Assembly (NCBI GenBank): GCA_017456805.1
Contig: JAFTIQ010000009.1
Location: 40,423 to 104,422, forward strand
Length of the DNA stretch: 64,000 nucleotides
DNA from: Lentisphaeria bacterium
Lineage (GTDB): Bacteria > Verrucomicrobiota > Lentisphaeria > Victivallales > UBA1829
Direction: 5' to 3'
Both the position numbers and the translations under genes were made by a program. The notes under the pieces were generated by a model. The model worked only from the letters and a program-made list of their open reading frames with translations, was not told where the DNA came from and searched no databases. Below, in pieces: positions 34,443-43,096 of this stretch. How positions within the stretch are numbered: the first letter of the stretch is position 1; each line of letters opens with the position of its first letter.

Positions 34443-35012
34443 ATGGATTTAAGCAAAAGACAGAAAGAGATCATTGATGCGGCGGTTTCTCTGATCGCCA
34501 AAAATGGAATCGAAGGGCTGACGACCAAGGCTCTTGCAGCATCCGTCGGGATTTCTGAACCGGCTTTGTATCGGCATTTTGCAAATAAAGCAGAAATCAT
34601 CCGGGCAATGATCGCGTGCTTTGATGACGATCTGGAAAATCTGCAAAACAATCAAAGCGGATGGCAATTTATCAAAGCATTTTTCGCCCACCGTATTGAG
34701 CGAGTCAGATCCGAACCGGCTTTAGCAAACATTATCTATTCTGAGGAGTTATTTATCCATAACAGCGAGTATGCCGATCTTATGAAAAAGATGATGCAAA
34801 AACATCGGAACATGATCATGGATAATATTGTCATTGCAGTGAAGCAGGGAATCATCAGGAGTGATATTGCGCCAGAGATGGTTTTCCGTATGCTTGCCGG
34901 GTCCCTGCGCTTGCTGATAAAACAGTATGGTATGAGCGGAAATGCTTTTGATTTGTATGATCAAAGTAATAGCTTGTTCCATACTTGGGATGTTCTTTTT
35001 AAGATAAAATAA
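34443..35012 (+). CDS. TetR-family transcriptional repressor
   Basis: The protein has 189 residues. The N-terminal 50 residues form the TetR DNA-binding domain: [40 protein letters not shown], with the recognition helix in SEPALYRHF. The rest is a helical ligand-binding and dimerisation domain. It lies 29 bases upstream of hcp and just downstream of a perfect palindrome at the start site, so it probably represses itself and hcp. The signal it senses is unknown; nitric oxide, hydroxylamine or a nitro compound would fit the target. Codon use here is slightly more AT-rich than in the flanking genes. Confidence 0.92.
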   Translation: MDLSKRQKEIIDAAVSLIAKNGIEGLTTKALAASVGISEPALYRHFANKAEIIRAMIACFDDDLENLQNNQSGWQFIKAFFAHRIERVRSEPALANIIYSEELFIHNSEYADLMKKMMQKHRNMIMDNIVIAVKQGIIRSDIAPEMVFRMLAGSLRLLIKQYGMSGNAFDLYDQSNSLFHTWDVLFKIK

Positions 35013-35041
35013 CCACCAATGTTCAACCAGGGAGGTCTGAA

Positions 35042-36586
35042 ATGAACGAAAAAATGTTCTGTTTTCAATGTCAGGAAGCTTGCCGGAATACCGGATGCAC
35101 CCTTGCCGGAATGTGCGGTAAAAAAGCAGAAACTGCCAATTTGATGGATGAAATCATCTGTCAGCTTAAACGGATTGCTCTCAACCGGGACGTTGACCGG
35201 GAACTTGGGCGTTTTATGGTAAAGTCCCTTTTTATGACCATCACCAACGCCAATTTTGATAATGCTGCCCTTCAAAAACAACTGGAGGAAGCAAAAAAAA
35301 TTGCCGGAAGAAGTCCGGAAACTGTTTCTCCGGGTGTGCTGGCTTGCGAAAATGAGGATATCCGTTCTCTGCGGGAATTGCTCACTTATGGTCTTAAGGG
35401 AATCGCCGCTTATGCTGAACATGCCGCTGTTTTGGGAAAAGAAGATGATGCCATTTATGCATTCGTTTTCAAAGCATTGAAGACGGCTGCAACGGAAGAG
35501 GATTCTTCTAAACTGCTGGCAGTTATTCTTGAAGCTGGGGAAGTCGCCGTAAAGACAATGGCTCTGCTGGATAAAGCCAACACAGAAATGTTTGGCAATC
35601 CGGAAATTACTGCAGTTAAAACCGGTGTCGGAAAACGTCCCGGAATTCTGATTTCCGGACATGATCTGCTTGATCTCAAAGAGCTGCTGGAGCAAAGCAA
35701 AGATGCGGGAATCGATATCTATACCCATTGTGAAATGCTTCCTGCGCACTATTATCCCGAGTTGAAAAAATATTCTCATCTTTACGGAAATTACGGGAAT
35801 GCATGGCACTTGCAGAATAAGGAATTTGCATCATTCAACGGTCCGATTTTGATGACGACCAACTGTATTACACCGGTACAGGAGGCATACAAGGATCGGA
35901 TTTTTACGACCGGAGCAGCCGGTTATCCGGGTGTGCCGCATATTGCTGACAGAAAAGATGGCAAGCCGAAAGATTTTTCTGCGATCATCAAATTGGCAAA
36001 ACAATGTAAAGCTCCGGAAGAGCTGGAAAATGGCACAATTACCGGAGGTTTTGCTCATGCTCAAGTCTTTGCTCTTGCGGACAAAGTTGTGGAAGCCGTC
36101 AAATCCGGAGCGATCAAACGTTTTGTTGTGATGGCTGGTTGTGACGGCAGACAGAAAGAACGGAAATATTATTCTGATGTGGCAGAACAGCTTCCGGAAG
36201 ATACCGTCATTCTCACTGCCGGATGTGCCAAATACCGTTACAATAAACTTGTCACGGATGATATTGGCGGAATTCCCAGAGTTCTGGATGCCGGACAATG
36301 CAACGACTGTTATTCCCTGGCGGTGATTGCCCTGAAGCTCAAAGAAGTTTTTGGTGTTAAAGATATCAACGATCTGCCGATCTCCTTTGATATTTCATGG
36401 TACGAGCAGAAAGCGGTTGCGGTATTGCTTGCGTTATTGCATCTTGGTTTTAAGAATCTGCGTCTGGGCCCGACACTTCCGGCATTTCTCTCGCCCAATG
36501 TTGCGAAAATACTGGTTGAAACCTTTGATATCAAAGGAATTACTGATCCGCAAGCAGATATCAATGCAATGATGTCCGGGAAGTAA
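35042..36586 (+). CDS. hcp: Hydroxylamine reductase / hybrid-cluster protein
   Basis: The protein has 514 residues. Cys7, Cys10, Cys19 and Cys25 give C-x2-C-x8-C-x5-C, the N-terminal cluster motif of the class found in strict anaerobes (facultative bacteria have a wider spacing). Hybrid-cluster ligand regions are visible: TSGHDLLD-type [62 protein letters not shown] and the helix near WYEQKAV. Hcp reduces nitric oxide or hydroxylamine and protects against nitrosative stress. GGGAGG precedes the ATG. No gene for a separate Hcr reductase follows; a terminator does. Confidence 0.96.
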   Translation: MNEKMFCFQCQEACRNTGCTLAGMCGKKAETANLMDEIICQLKRIALNRDVDRELGRFMVKSLFMTITNANFDNAALQKQLEEAKKIAGRSPETVSPGVLACENEDIRSLRELLTYGLKGIAAYAEHAAVLGKEDDAIYAFVFKALKTAATEEDSSKLLAVILEAGEVAVKTMALLDKANTEMFGNPEITAVKTGVGKRPGILISGHDLLDLKELLEQSKDAGIDIYTHCEMLPAHYYPELKKYSHLYGNYGNAWHLQNKEFASFNGPILMTTNCITPVQEAYKDRIFTTGAAGYPGVPHIADRKDGKPKDFSAIIKLAKQCKAPEELENGTITGGFAHAQVFALADKVVEAVKSGAIKRFVVMAGCDGRQKERKYYSDVAEQLPEDTVILTAGCAKYRYNKLVTDDIGGIPRVLDAGQCNDCYSLAVIALKLKEVFGVKDINDLPISFDISWYEQKAVAVLLALLHLGFKNLRLGPTLPAFLSPNVAKILVETFDIKGITDPQADINAMMSGK

Positions 36587-36602
36587 ATTTCCGGACAGAC
36601 TG

Positions 36603-36629
36603 GCGGCAGGTGAAATCCTGCCGCTTTTT
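36603..36629 (+). terminator. Terminator after hcp
   Basis: GCGGCAGG (36603-36610) pairs with CCTGCCGC (36617-36624) around TGAAAT, followed by five T. Confidence 0.85.
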
Positions 36630-36685
36630 GGTTTGCTTTATACTTCGTTTGAGAAATATTCACAGAATAAAGCTATCTTTATAAA

Positions 36686-36722
36686 GCCCCGGGGAGCAGT
36701 CTGAGGGACCACTTCCCGGGGC
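36686..36722 (-). terminator. Hairpin terminator of the GntR-to-GH38 operon
   Basis: GCCCCGGG (36686-36693) and CCCGGGGC (36715-36722) form an 8-base GC stem. Read on the minus strand it is followed by TTTAT. It lies 30 bases past the mannosidase stop. Confidence 0.65.
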
Positions 36723-36751
36723 CTTACAGTTATCTAAACTTTATATCATTA

Positions 36752-39346
36752 TCAATCAAGGCAGAATGTTGCAATCTCGCCCGCTTGAAGCCGGAGTTCT
36801 TCCGCTGAAATCATCATATCGGTTTCTACAATACTGCCACGGTCATACCGGAGCTTTCTCAGGACCAATGGAATCCTTTCTCCACAAAGTTTTCCAATAC
36901 CTTCAGAGGCAGTCGGATTGAAAATCCGGATGATCTTTTTGCCTGCGGTTTCATCAAAACTGAAGGCTGAAATAAGCAGAGAATCAGATTCCAGTGAAAT
37001 GTATGATTCCATATATTTCCGGCTTTCCTGATCTGGATGCAAAATCACTCCCCAGGCAGGTTCCAGAAGACGATTCGCTTTCTTCCACAATGTATTGGAA
37101 GATGCTCCGTATCCTTTCCAGGAAAAGGCGGTTCTGAGATGCAATTCACCCTGCATTTGCGCTTCCGGCGTACAGATGTGAGGCCCTGCCCCGGTTTTTC
37201 CAAGATTTCCAACAGCACGAAACAGGGTCAGATCAAAGGATTTGCCATCTGTCGTATGTTCATGAAGACCTTCCGGCATGATCGCAAATTCTTTTCCACC
37301 CTGTGCAATGGAGATATGACCGAAGTTTCTGCGGAGAGGTTCCGTTTTATCTCGCCAGGTATCCGGTTCTGTTTGAACAGCCACATCGGTGATGAGGTGT
37401 CCAAACTGAGATTCCCGGCAATAATTTTTGAATTCAAACGGGGTTTTGATCCGGAGCTGGAGACGGTGATCTTTTGCGGTGTTCTCAAGCCGGATATCCG
37501 CAAGGATCGAATCGTCGGAAAATGTACCGGTGATTTGGAGCTGAACCTCAAGATCGACTTTTGTTTCAGAATCTTTTTCTTTCGGGACAGCAATCGTGGT
37601 GGTGAATTTTGCCATATAGAGATTTCCGCGGATCACGGTTCCGGCATCCTTCCAGCCTCTGTTCTGTACAGTCACGGGGGTGTCGCCCGGACGGTAATCG
37701 TATTCATCTCCTGCGTCGGTGGTATCGATCAGGGTGAGGAAATCAGCGATCTGATATTCCGGGGTGGAAAGGATCAGGGATCCGTTTTCGCATCTGACGG
37801 GGAGTTCCGGATGAGCTTGAGTTTCTGTTCCGCTGCTGTTTTTCTTGCGGAGGAACAGGCTCATATTGCTGAATCCTTCAGGCATCGGCATATCGGTATA
37901 GATATTCACGCGGCTGCAGAGACGGCCCTGAGGTCCGGACGGAATAAAGGGACCATTGGTCGTGCTGCATTTTTTATCATCTTCTGCGATGAAATCATAC
38001 GCTGTGCCGTCATTGTCAACGAGAGCCATTTCATCGACATTGATATTTGCCGGGATGGATGTGTTGAAGGATTTGAGGGATCCCTTCTGCATCCCGTAAG
38101 CATTTCCTGTGACAGCCAGTTTGATCTCTTCCGATTCCGGGGTTGGCATGAACGCTCTCAAATCAGAAATACCGCTGTTGATCCGGAGGAGCCGTTCTGC
38201 AACGACCTTGAGGGAGGCTTCGATCTTATCGAACCGGACATTCATTTCTCTGTGAACGGCATCAATACTGCATCCGCAAATGCTGTCATGTGCCTGGTTT
38301 TGCAGGAGCCATTTCCATGCATTATCCAAATGGGGCTGATAACGGTTCCGGAGATGTTCCGGAGCAAGCGCAAGAGCCGGTTCAATGATCTTTTCCAGGA
38401 GATACTGACACTGAACATTTCTGATTTTCAAAGTGATACGGCTGGAAGAAGTCCCTGTCAGGATCCGGAAGAATCTTCCGGCGATCAATTCTCCGGGAAC
38501 AATGGGAAGAGTATTCATATCCAGGTTTGCCCAAGCCTCTCTGACATATTCCGCAATCGGAGCAGTTTTTGCAGAGAATTTCAAATCTGCCTGGTTGAAT
38601 TTTTCCAGCCGGGCGGCCAGATTTTCTTCCGGGAGGAGATGATCACATCCGTTTACAGCCAACTGGACCGGGAGATCCGAATAACGTTCAAGATGGGCCC
38701 AGATGATTTCCAGCCGTTCCTGAAACTCTTCCTGTTTTTGCGGAAGATTCATTCCAAGTCCGTACGCACCGGAAATCCACCGTCCGGTGACCGGATGGAA
38801 GATATCCACGATGGCAGAAAGTGCAAGCACTTTATAACGGGAATATTTATCCCGCCAGATGAATTCGGATTTCGGGGGTTCCAGCTGATCACCGATTCCC
38901 CGGCAGAAGAAATAGGCGTCAAAACCGGCGGAGTTCAGGATCGCGGGAAGATCGGCATTGTGTCCGAAGGCATCAGGTGCGTAGGGGATCCCGGGTTTTC
39001 CGCCGAGTTCATGAATCAATTGAATCCCGTATTTGATGTTCCGGAAGAAGGATTCTCCGGAGGGCATGTACATATCCGTCAGGACATAGAACGGGCCGAG
39101 TTCAAGTTTTTCCAGGGAAGCGAACCGGGCGATCCGTTCTTTCCATTCCGGTTTGAGGTTCAGAATATCTTCGACCATAACAGCCTGACCGTCGGTGAAG
39201 AAATTCTCAAGCTCGCCGGATTCCAGCTTTGTCAGCACCTGATCAAACAGTTCCGTGAGATAAACACTGAACTCTGATTGCGATTTGTACCATTCCCGAT
39301 CCCAGTGCGTAGATGGAACGAGAAGCAATTGTTTTTTCTTTGACAT
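36752..39346 (-). CDS. GH38-family alpha-mannosidase
   Basis: The protein has 864 residues and no signal peptide. LLLVPSTHWDREWYKS at the N-terminus gives the H-x-D zinc ligands; GIPYAPDAFGHNADLP is the GH38 signature with the catalytic region, and the nucleophile aspartate follows in the family's order. A helical middle domain (NAWKWLLQNQAHDSICGCSIDAVHREMNVRF, with the HDS zinc-binding HD pair) and beta-rich C-terminal half complete the family layout. GH38 enzymes remove alpha-mannose with retention, using zinc. It is the last gene of the operon headed by the GntR regulator, 28 bases after a pseudopilin gene. Confidence 0.93.
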   Translation of the reverse strand: MSKKKQLLLVPSTHWDREWYKSQSEFSVYLTELFDQVLTKLESGELENFFTDGQAVMVEDILNLKPEWKERIARFASLEKLELGPFYVLTDMYMPSGESFFRNIKYGIQLIHELGGKPGIPYAPDAFGHNADLPAILNSAGFDAYFFCRGIGDQLEPPKSEFIWRDKYSRYKVLALSAIVDIFHPVTGRWISGAYGLGMNLPQKQEEFQERLEIIWAHLERYSDLPVQLAVNGCDHLLPEENLAARLEKFNQADLKFSAKTAPIAEYVREAWANLDMNTLPIVPGELIAGRFFRILTGTSSSRITLKIRNVQCQYLLEKIIEPALALAPEHLRNRYQPHLDNAWKWLLQNQAHDSICGCSIDAVHREMNVRFDKIEASLKVVAERLLRINSGISDLRAFMPTPESEEIKLAVTGNAYGMQKGSLKSFNTSIPANINVDEMALVDNDGTAYDFIAEDDKKCSTTNGPFIPSGPQGRLCSRVNIYTDMPMPEGFSNMSLFLRKKNSSGTETQAHPELPVRCENGSLILSTPEYQIADFLTLIDTTDAGDEYDYRPGDTPVTVQNRGWKDAGTVIRGNLYMAKFTTTIAVPKEKDSETKVDLEVQLQITGTFSDDSILADIRLENTAKDHRLQLRIKTPFEFKNYCRESQFGHLITDVAVQTEPDTWRDKTEPLRRNFGHISIAQGGKEFAIMPEGLHEHTTDGKSFDLTLFRAVGNLGKTGAGPHICTPEAQMQGELHLRTAFSWKGYGASSNTLWKKANRLLEPAWGVILHPDQESRKYMESYISLESDSLLISAFSFDETAGKKIIRIFNPTASEGIGKLCGERIPLVLRKLRYDRGSIVETDMMISAEELRLQAGEIATFCLD

Positions 39347-39374
39347 CTTCTTTGTAACACTTTCTTTCAGGGTG

Positions 39375-40040
39375 TCAATTCAATTCTGTAAAATAATATT
39401 TTCCGGCAAAGTAACGGTCAGGTTTTCCAAATCCGCGGTTACTGCTGTAATCGGCCTGGAGATATGAAGTGACATGACCATCTGCCATCAAAATATTATT
39501 TCTTCCGCCATGACGGTATGAAATTCTGGTAACGATATCGCTGTTGTCCCAGCGATATGTATCTTTCTTATTCATATCAGCCATTGCAAGAGTGAGTGTG
39601 GGATATTTGAATTTTCCGAATTTCCGGAACTGATCCGCATAGCTCTTATTGGAGAAATAGTTGGAATGTCCGCCGAAACAGGAGTTTCTTCCATAGGATC
39701 CCCACTGGAGAAGAGGCTGCTTCAATTCGGGCCAGTCACCGCGTTTGACGTTGCTCAGGAATTCCTTTGCACTGGGACAAACCCAGATTTTTCCGTTGCC
39801 GTTATCGTAAGGAAGAAGAACGCGTCCGTATCCTTTTCCATTGATCTGCGTGGGGCAGACATAGGAATCGTTATCAGAGCCATAGAACAATTCAATTTGT
39901 CCGACCTGTTTCAAGTTGCTGACGCAGCTTGAGGATCGGCCTTTTTCTCTTGCATTGTTCAATGCCGGCAGTAACATTCCTGCGAGAATCGCGATGATCG
40001 CGATTACAACCAGAAGTTCAATCAAGGTAAACCGTTTCAT
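39375..40040 (-). CDS. Prepilin-like (pseudopilin) protein with H-x9-DG-H motif
   Basis: The protein has 221 residues from the ATG at 40040, giving [12 protein letters not shown] with only a three-residue leader; an upstream in-frame start would overlap the previous gene. The residue before Phe is Arg, not Gly. The 28-residue helix is identical to that of the pseudopilins at 18932 and 53867. The globular part has [25 protein letters not shown] and [15 protein letters not shown] (H-x9-DG-H). It lies between a second pseudopilin gene (31-base gap) and the GH38 gene (28-base gap). Its closest relative in the window is that neighbour: both share NLKQ, a DND-Y-CP segment and [16 protein letters not shown]. 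Confidence 0.85.
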   Translation of the reverse strand: MKRFTLIELLVVIAIIAILAGMLLPALNNAREKGRSSSCVSNLKQVGQIELFYGSDNDSYVCPTQINGKGYGRVLLPYDNGNGKIWVCPSAKEFLSNVKRGDWPELKQPLLQWGSYGRNSCFGGHSNYFSNKSYADQFRKFGKFKYPTLTLAMADMNKKDTYRWDNSDIVTRISYRHGGRNNILMADGHVTSYLQADYSSNRGFGKPDRYFAGKYYFTELN

Positions 40041-40071
40041 AATTTCTCTCTCTTTGAATATTGTTGAGGGA

Positions 40072-40764
40072 TTATCTGCTTGCGAAAATATAATCTTTTC
40101 CTTTTGCATCAGGGGAACCGATGCCTCTTCCGCCCTTGAATTTTTCGGGAGTCATGGGAGCGATATGCCCATCCTGGAAAAGGGTGTTTGCAGTGTTGTC
40201 ATGACGATATTCCACGCCTCTGGAACGTTTTGTTTCAGCATTATAGCGGATTGCTTCCCATGTTCCCTGAGCGAGATTTCCATCGAAGATCATGACATAC
40301 ATTTCAGGGTTCCGGCAATCTCTAAACCGCCGGGACTTAGCATGCCAGGTCTTGAACGGTTCCCAGCCGCCAATGGAAGAGTTTCTCATATAAGTTCCTT
40401 CAATATAGCGTTTTCCGGAAGGAATTTCAGGCCAGCTTCCTTTTCCGAGACGTTTTGCATAAGGTGCATCAACAGCATCCGGACAATGAAAAATTTCGAG
40501 TCTTCCGTTTGCATAAGGAACACGGTGTCTTCCATGACCTTTCCCATTGACCGCGTTCGGGCAGATGTAGTCATTATTATCCTGAGCATACATCACTTCA
40601 ATAGAGTAAAGCTGTTTCAGATTTCCGGTACAGGAAACCTGCATTGCATTTCCCTTTGCGTTCACGGCGGGAAGAGCAGCCATTACAAGAACAGCCAGGG
40701 TAATGACAATGATCACCAATTCGACAAAGGTAAAACTTCTTTTTCTGTTTGAGTTCATCTTCAT
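40072..40764 (-). CDS. Divergent prepilin-like protein with H-x9-DG-H motif
   Basis: The protein has 230 residues. The helix has drifted: [25 protein letters not shown] replaces the otherwise constant sequence, although Glu at +5 is kept, and the residue before Phe is Ser. The globular domain is clearly related to the adjacent pseudopilin ([39 protein letters not shown]) and ends with [15 protein letters not shown] (H-x9-DG-H). This suggests a tandem duplication followed by specialisation, for example as a minor pseudopilin. AGGAGAAG precedes the ATG. It lies 30 bases after a DUF4838 gene. Confidence 0.8.
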   Translation of the reverse strand: MKMNSNRKRSFTFVELVIIVITLAVLVMAALPAVNAKGNAMQVSCTGNLKQLYSIEVMYAQDNNDYICPNAVNGKGHGRHRVPYANGRLEIFHCPDAVDAPYAKRLGKGSWPEIPSGKRYIEGTYMRNSSIGGWEPFKTWHAKSRRFRDCRNPEMYVMIFDGNLAQGTWEAIRYNAETKRSRGVEYRHDNTANTLFQDGHIAPMTPEKFKGGRGIGSPDAKGKDYIFASR

Positions 40765-40794
40765 ACTTCTCCTATGATTGATTGTTTGTATATT

Positions 40795-43083
40795 TTATTT
40801 CGGCTGAACGACGTCTACACGGTCAATATAGATGAAACTCTCTTTTCCGTTTCCGAAGAAGAAATCTCCATCGAATTTGATGTGTACACGAAGATCAAAC
40901 GGCTTACTGCGGTCGATATCCCCAAGATAAGCAAGAAGAACCTGGGCGACCCAGCTGTTGGTGATATAAAGATAGCAATTGTTTCCTTCCGGCAGAAGAA
41001 CATTTTTCAGTTCCAGCCATTGCCATTCATTATCTTTCAGATCTTTCCGGGTAAATTTCCAGAGATAGATCTCCTTGCTCTGGGAAAGACTGTAAATTCC
41101 GCAGCTCTGGGGGAGACGATGAGTTCTGGAACCTTTGGGAACCACAATTTTCAGAGAACTTCCAAACTCAGAAGTCTGATCCGGAATCACAGTGATCGTT
41201 GAACCGATACTGGAAATTTCATCGGCATAGTAACTGACGATATGATTTTTCGGATCGTTGAACTGTTTCCGGGGAGAACGGGGAAGTGCAAGAAGCGTCT
41301 CACAGCGTTTTTTGATCCGGTCAAACTGAGTCCGGGGAGTCAGGGGAGCATTCCGTTTCATGCTGATATCCCAGGTGGTCCAGAAACGTTTTCTTGCTTC
41401 TGCCGCGATCGGCTCAAGATCCCGTTCGGTGCTGCGCTGGTAGGATCCCAGAAACTCAAAACCGAGAAGGCGGTCAATTCCCAATCCGGCGCGATTGACA
41501 CGATAGGTCAGTTCTTCATTTCCGGCAACCGCTGCACGGGCTTTGTTCAACTGTTCCTGCATGGCAAGATTTACTTCCAGATCGATATAGGAGAAATCCA
41601 CTCCGGAAGCGAACCAGCCGATCACTGCTTTTTTCCGGAGAGCCGCTTCATGAAGAATCTTCCGGCTGTTGTAAACATATTTCCCGGCAGGACCGTAATA
41701 CTTCTGATAGAAGTCATCCACAAGTTTCCGGTAATCAGTTCTGTTCGGATCTTTTGCATAACAGGTCAGCAGATAATATTTCAGTTCCCACATATCGGAA
41801 CTTGCGGGGCTTTCCGATTCACAGAAAATCCCTTTCACATTATTTTCCGCATAGAACTTATAAGCAGAAGGAATGTAAAATTCACTGGGATAAGGTCCGC
41901 CATTCATATCGCCGTATGTGATCGCATAATCCCAGATATAAACGTGTTTCGCAAAATTCTTCCATTCCTTGAACATTCTGGAATACACTTTATCATTCGC
42001 GGCACCGGTAATCTGATTGCTGCCGGTATTGCAGATCCGGACGATCACATTGTCCCGGGCTTTCAAGGTTCTCGGAGGCTCGGCATTGTACTGATAGGCA
42101 AAGAATTGGAGTTTGATCTCCGGATAAACTTTTGCGACCCGCTCCGCGATATAATTGATAAAATCGATCATGACCCCGGACTGCCGTTCTTTCGCAGCCA
42201 GAGCGGAACAGGTTTCACACATACAGTAGCGGCTGTTGTCATTGTGGGATACATCATAGATCAGAGGAGCCGCGATTCCTGCTTTCCGGCAGGCTTCATT
42301 GGTGGCCTTGATGTTATCCAGAACCAGTTTGGTGAAAAATTCCCGGAGTTCGGGATTGGTCAGACAAAGCTGTCCTGTATGCTGTCCGCCATACCGTTCT
42401 CCATTCCGGAGACTGAAGAAATGCGGATGCGTCTTCATATAAACCTCGGCGGGAAGATACCGGTCAAAGGTATGACAGGAATAGGGAGGACCATAATCAA
42501 AAGAACCTCCGTATTTCTGCTCAAACGGAGTATCTCCGCCCCGGGACATTCCACGGGAAACGGCATAAAGCCCCCCATCCGGATGATAGGCTTTTCCGAT
42601 ATAAATATCACGGAGCGCAAAGGCAAATTTGAACTCTTTATCGACGGAGTCAACTCTGATGACTTTTGCTTCCGGAATATAGGTCACAACAGGGGTGAAG
42701 AACCGCACATCCAGCACATCTTCAATAAAATCGAATGTTCCGTACAGAACTCCACGGGTTCCGCCGCCGTTGATGAAAATTTCTTTACCGACTTTCCGGA
42801 TCACAAAAGAATCGCTTTCCATTCTGCTCCGGAGGAATCCGGCTTTTCCGGCGAGTTCGGAATCGCCGAGATGAATCTTTTCAATGATGTCGCCGCCGAC
42901 AATGAGCCCTCTGGAACATTTGGAAATATATTTTTCCAGTTCCTCTTTCGCAGTACGTTCCGTCAATGCGGCATTTTCGGAAATGACGACCTGCGGCGGC
43001 TGAATTCCGGTGCAATCCATTTGACAGCATCCGCCGGCAAACAGAGCTGAAAATAAGGGAAGAAATACTTTTTTCAGTTTCAT
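40795..43083 (-). CDS. Exported DUF4838-family protein (glycoside-hydrolase-like)
   Basis: The protein has 762 residues. The N-terminus is an export signal ending in a Cys-rich stretch (LFAGGCCQMDC), possibly a lipoprotein site but not a perfect lipobox. Residues about 30-150 resemble the alpha/beta N-domain of GH20/GH67 enzymes (ERTAKEELEKYISKC, INGGGTRGVLYGTFDFIED). A TIM-barrel-like region follows with YDVSHNDNSRYCMCETC; the C-x-C-x2-C is shared by all three DUF4838 proteins here. The last 170 residues form a beta-sandwich ending FIYIDRVDVV. The family is thought to contain uronidase-like hydrolases, but activity is unproven. It is 13 bases after its paralog. Confidence 0.8.
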   Translation of the reverse strand: MKLKKVFLPLFSALFAGGCCQMDCTGIQPPQVVISENAALTERTAKEELEKYISKCSRGLIVGGDIIEKIHLGDSELAGKAGFLRSRMESDSFVIRKVGKEIFINGGGTRGVLYGTFDFIEDVLDVRFFTPVVTYIPEAKVIRVDSVDKEFKFAFALRDIYIGKAYHPDGGLYAVSRGMSRGGDTPFEQKYGGSFDYGPPYSCHTFDRYLPAEVYMKTHPHFFSLRNGERYGGQHTGQLCLTNPELREFFTKLVLDNIKATNEACRKAGIAAPLIYDVSHNDNSRYCMCETCSALAAKERQSGVMIDFINYIAERVAKVYPEIKLQFFAYQYNAEPPRTLKARDNVIVRICNTGSNQITGAANDKVYSRMFKEWKNFAKHVYIWDYAITYGDMNGGPYPSEFYIPSAYKFYAENNVKGIFCESESPASSDMWELKYYLLTCYAKDPNRTDYRKLVDDFYQKYYGPAGKYVYNSRKILHEAALRKKAVIGWFASGVDFSYIDLEVNLAMQEQLNKARAAVAGNEELTYRVNRAGLGIDRLLGFEFLGSYQRSTERDLEPIAAEARKRFWTTWDISMKRNAPLTPRTQFDRIKKRCETLLALPRSPRKQFNDPKNHIVSYYADEISSIGSTITVIPDQTSEFGSSLKIVVPKGSRTHRLPQSCGIYSLSQSKEIYLWKFTRKDLKDNEWQWLELKNVLLPEGNNCYLYITNSWVAQVLLAYLGDIDRSKPFDLRVHIKFDGDFFFGNGKESFIYIDRVDVVQPK

Positions 43084-43096
43084 ACGATATTCCTTT

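Noticed and set aside
37037..39277. Open frame of 746 codons opposite the GH38 mannosidase gene
   Set aside because: Antisense to a well-supported enzyme, with low-complexity Phe/Arg/Ser-rich composition and no motif.
41242..43050. Open frame of 602 codons opposite the DUF4838 gene
   Set aside because: Antisense shadow with no recognisable domain or start signal.
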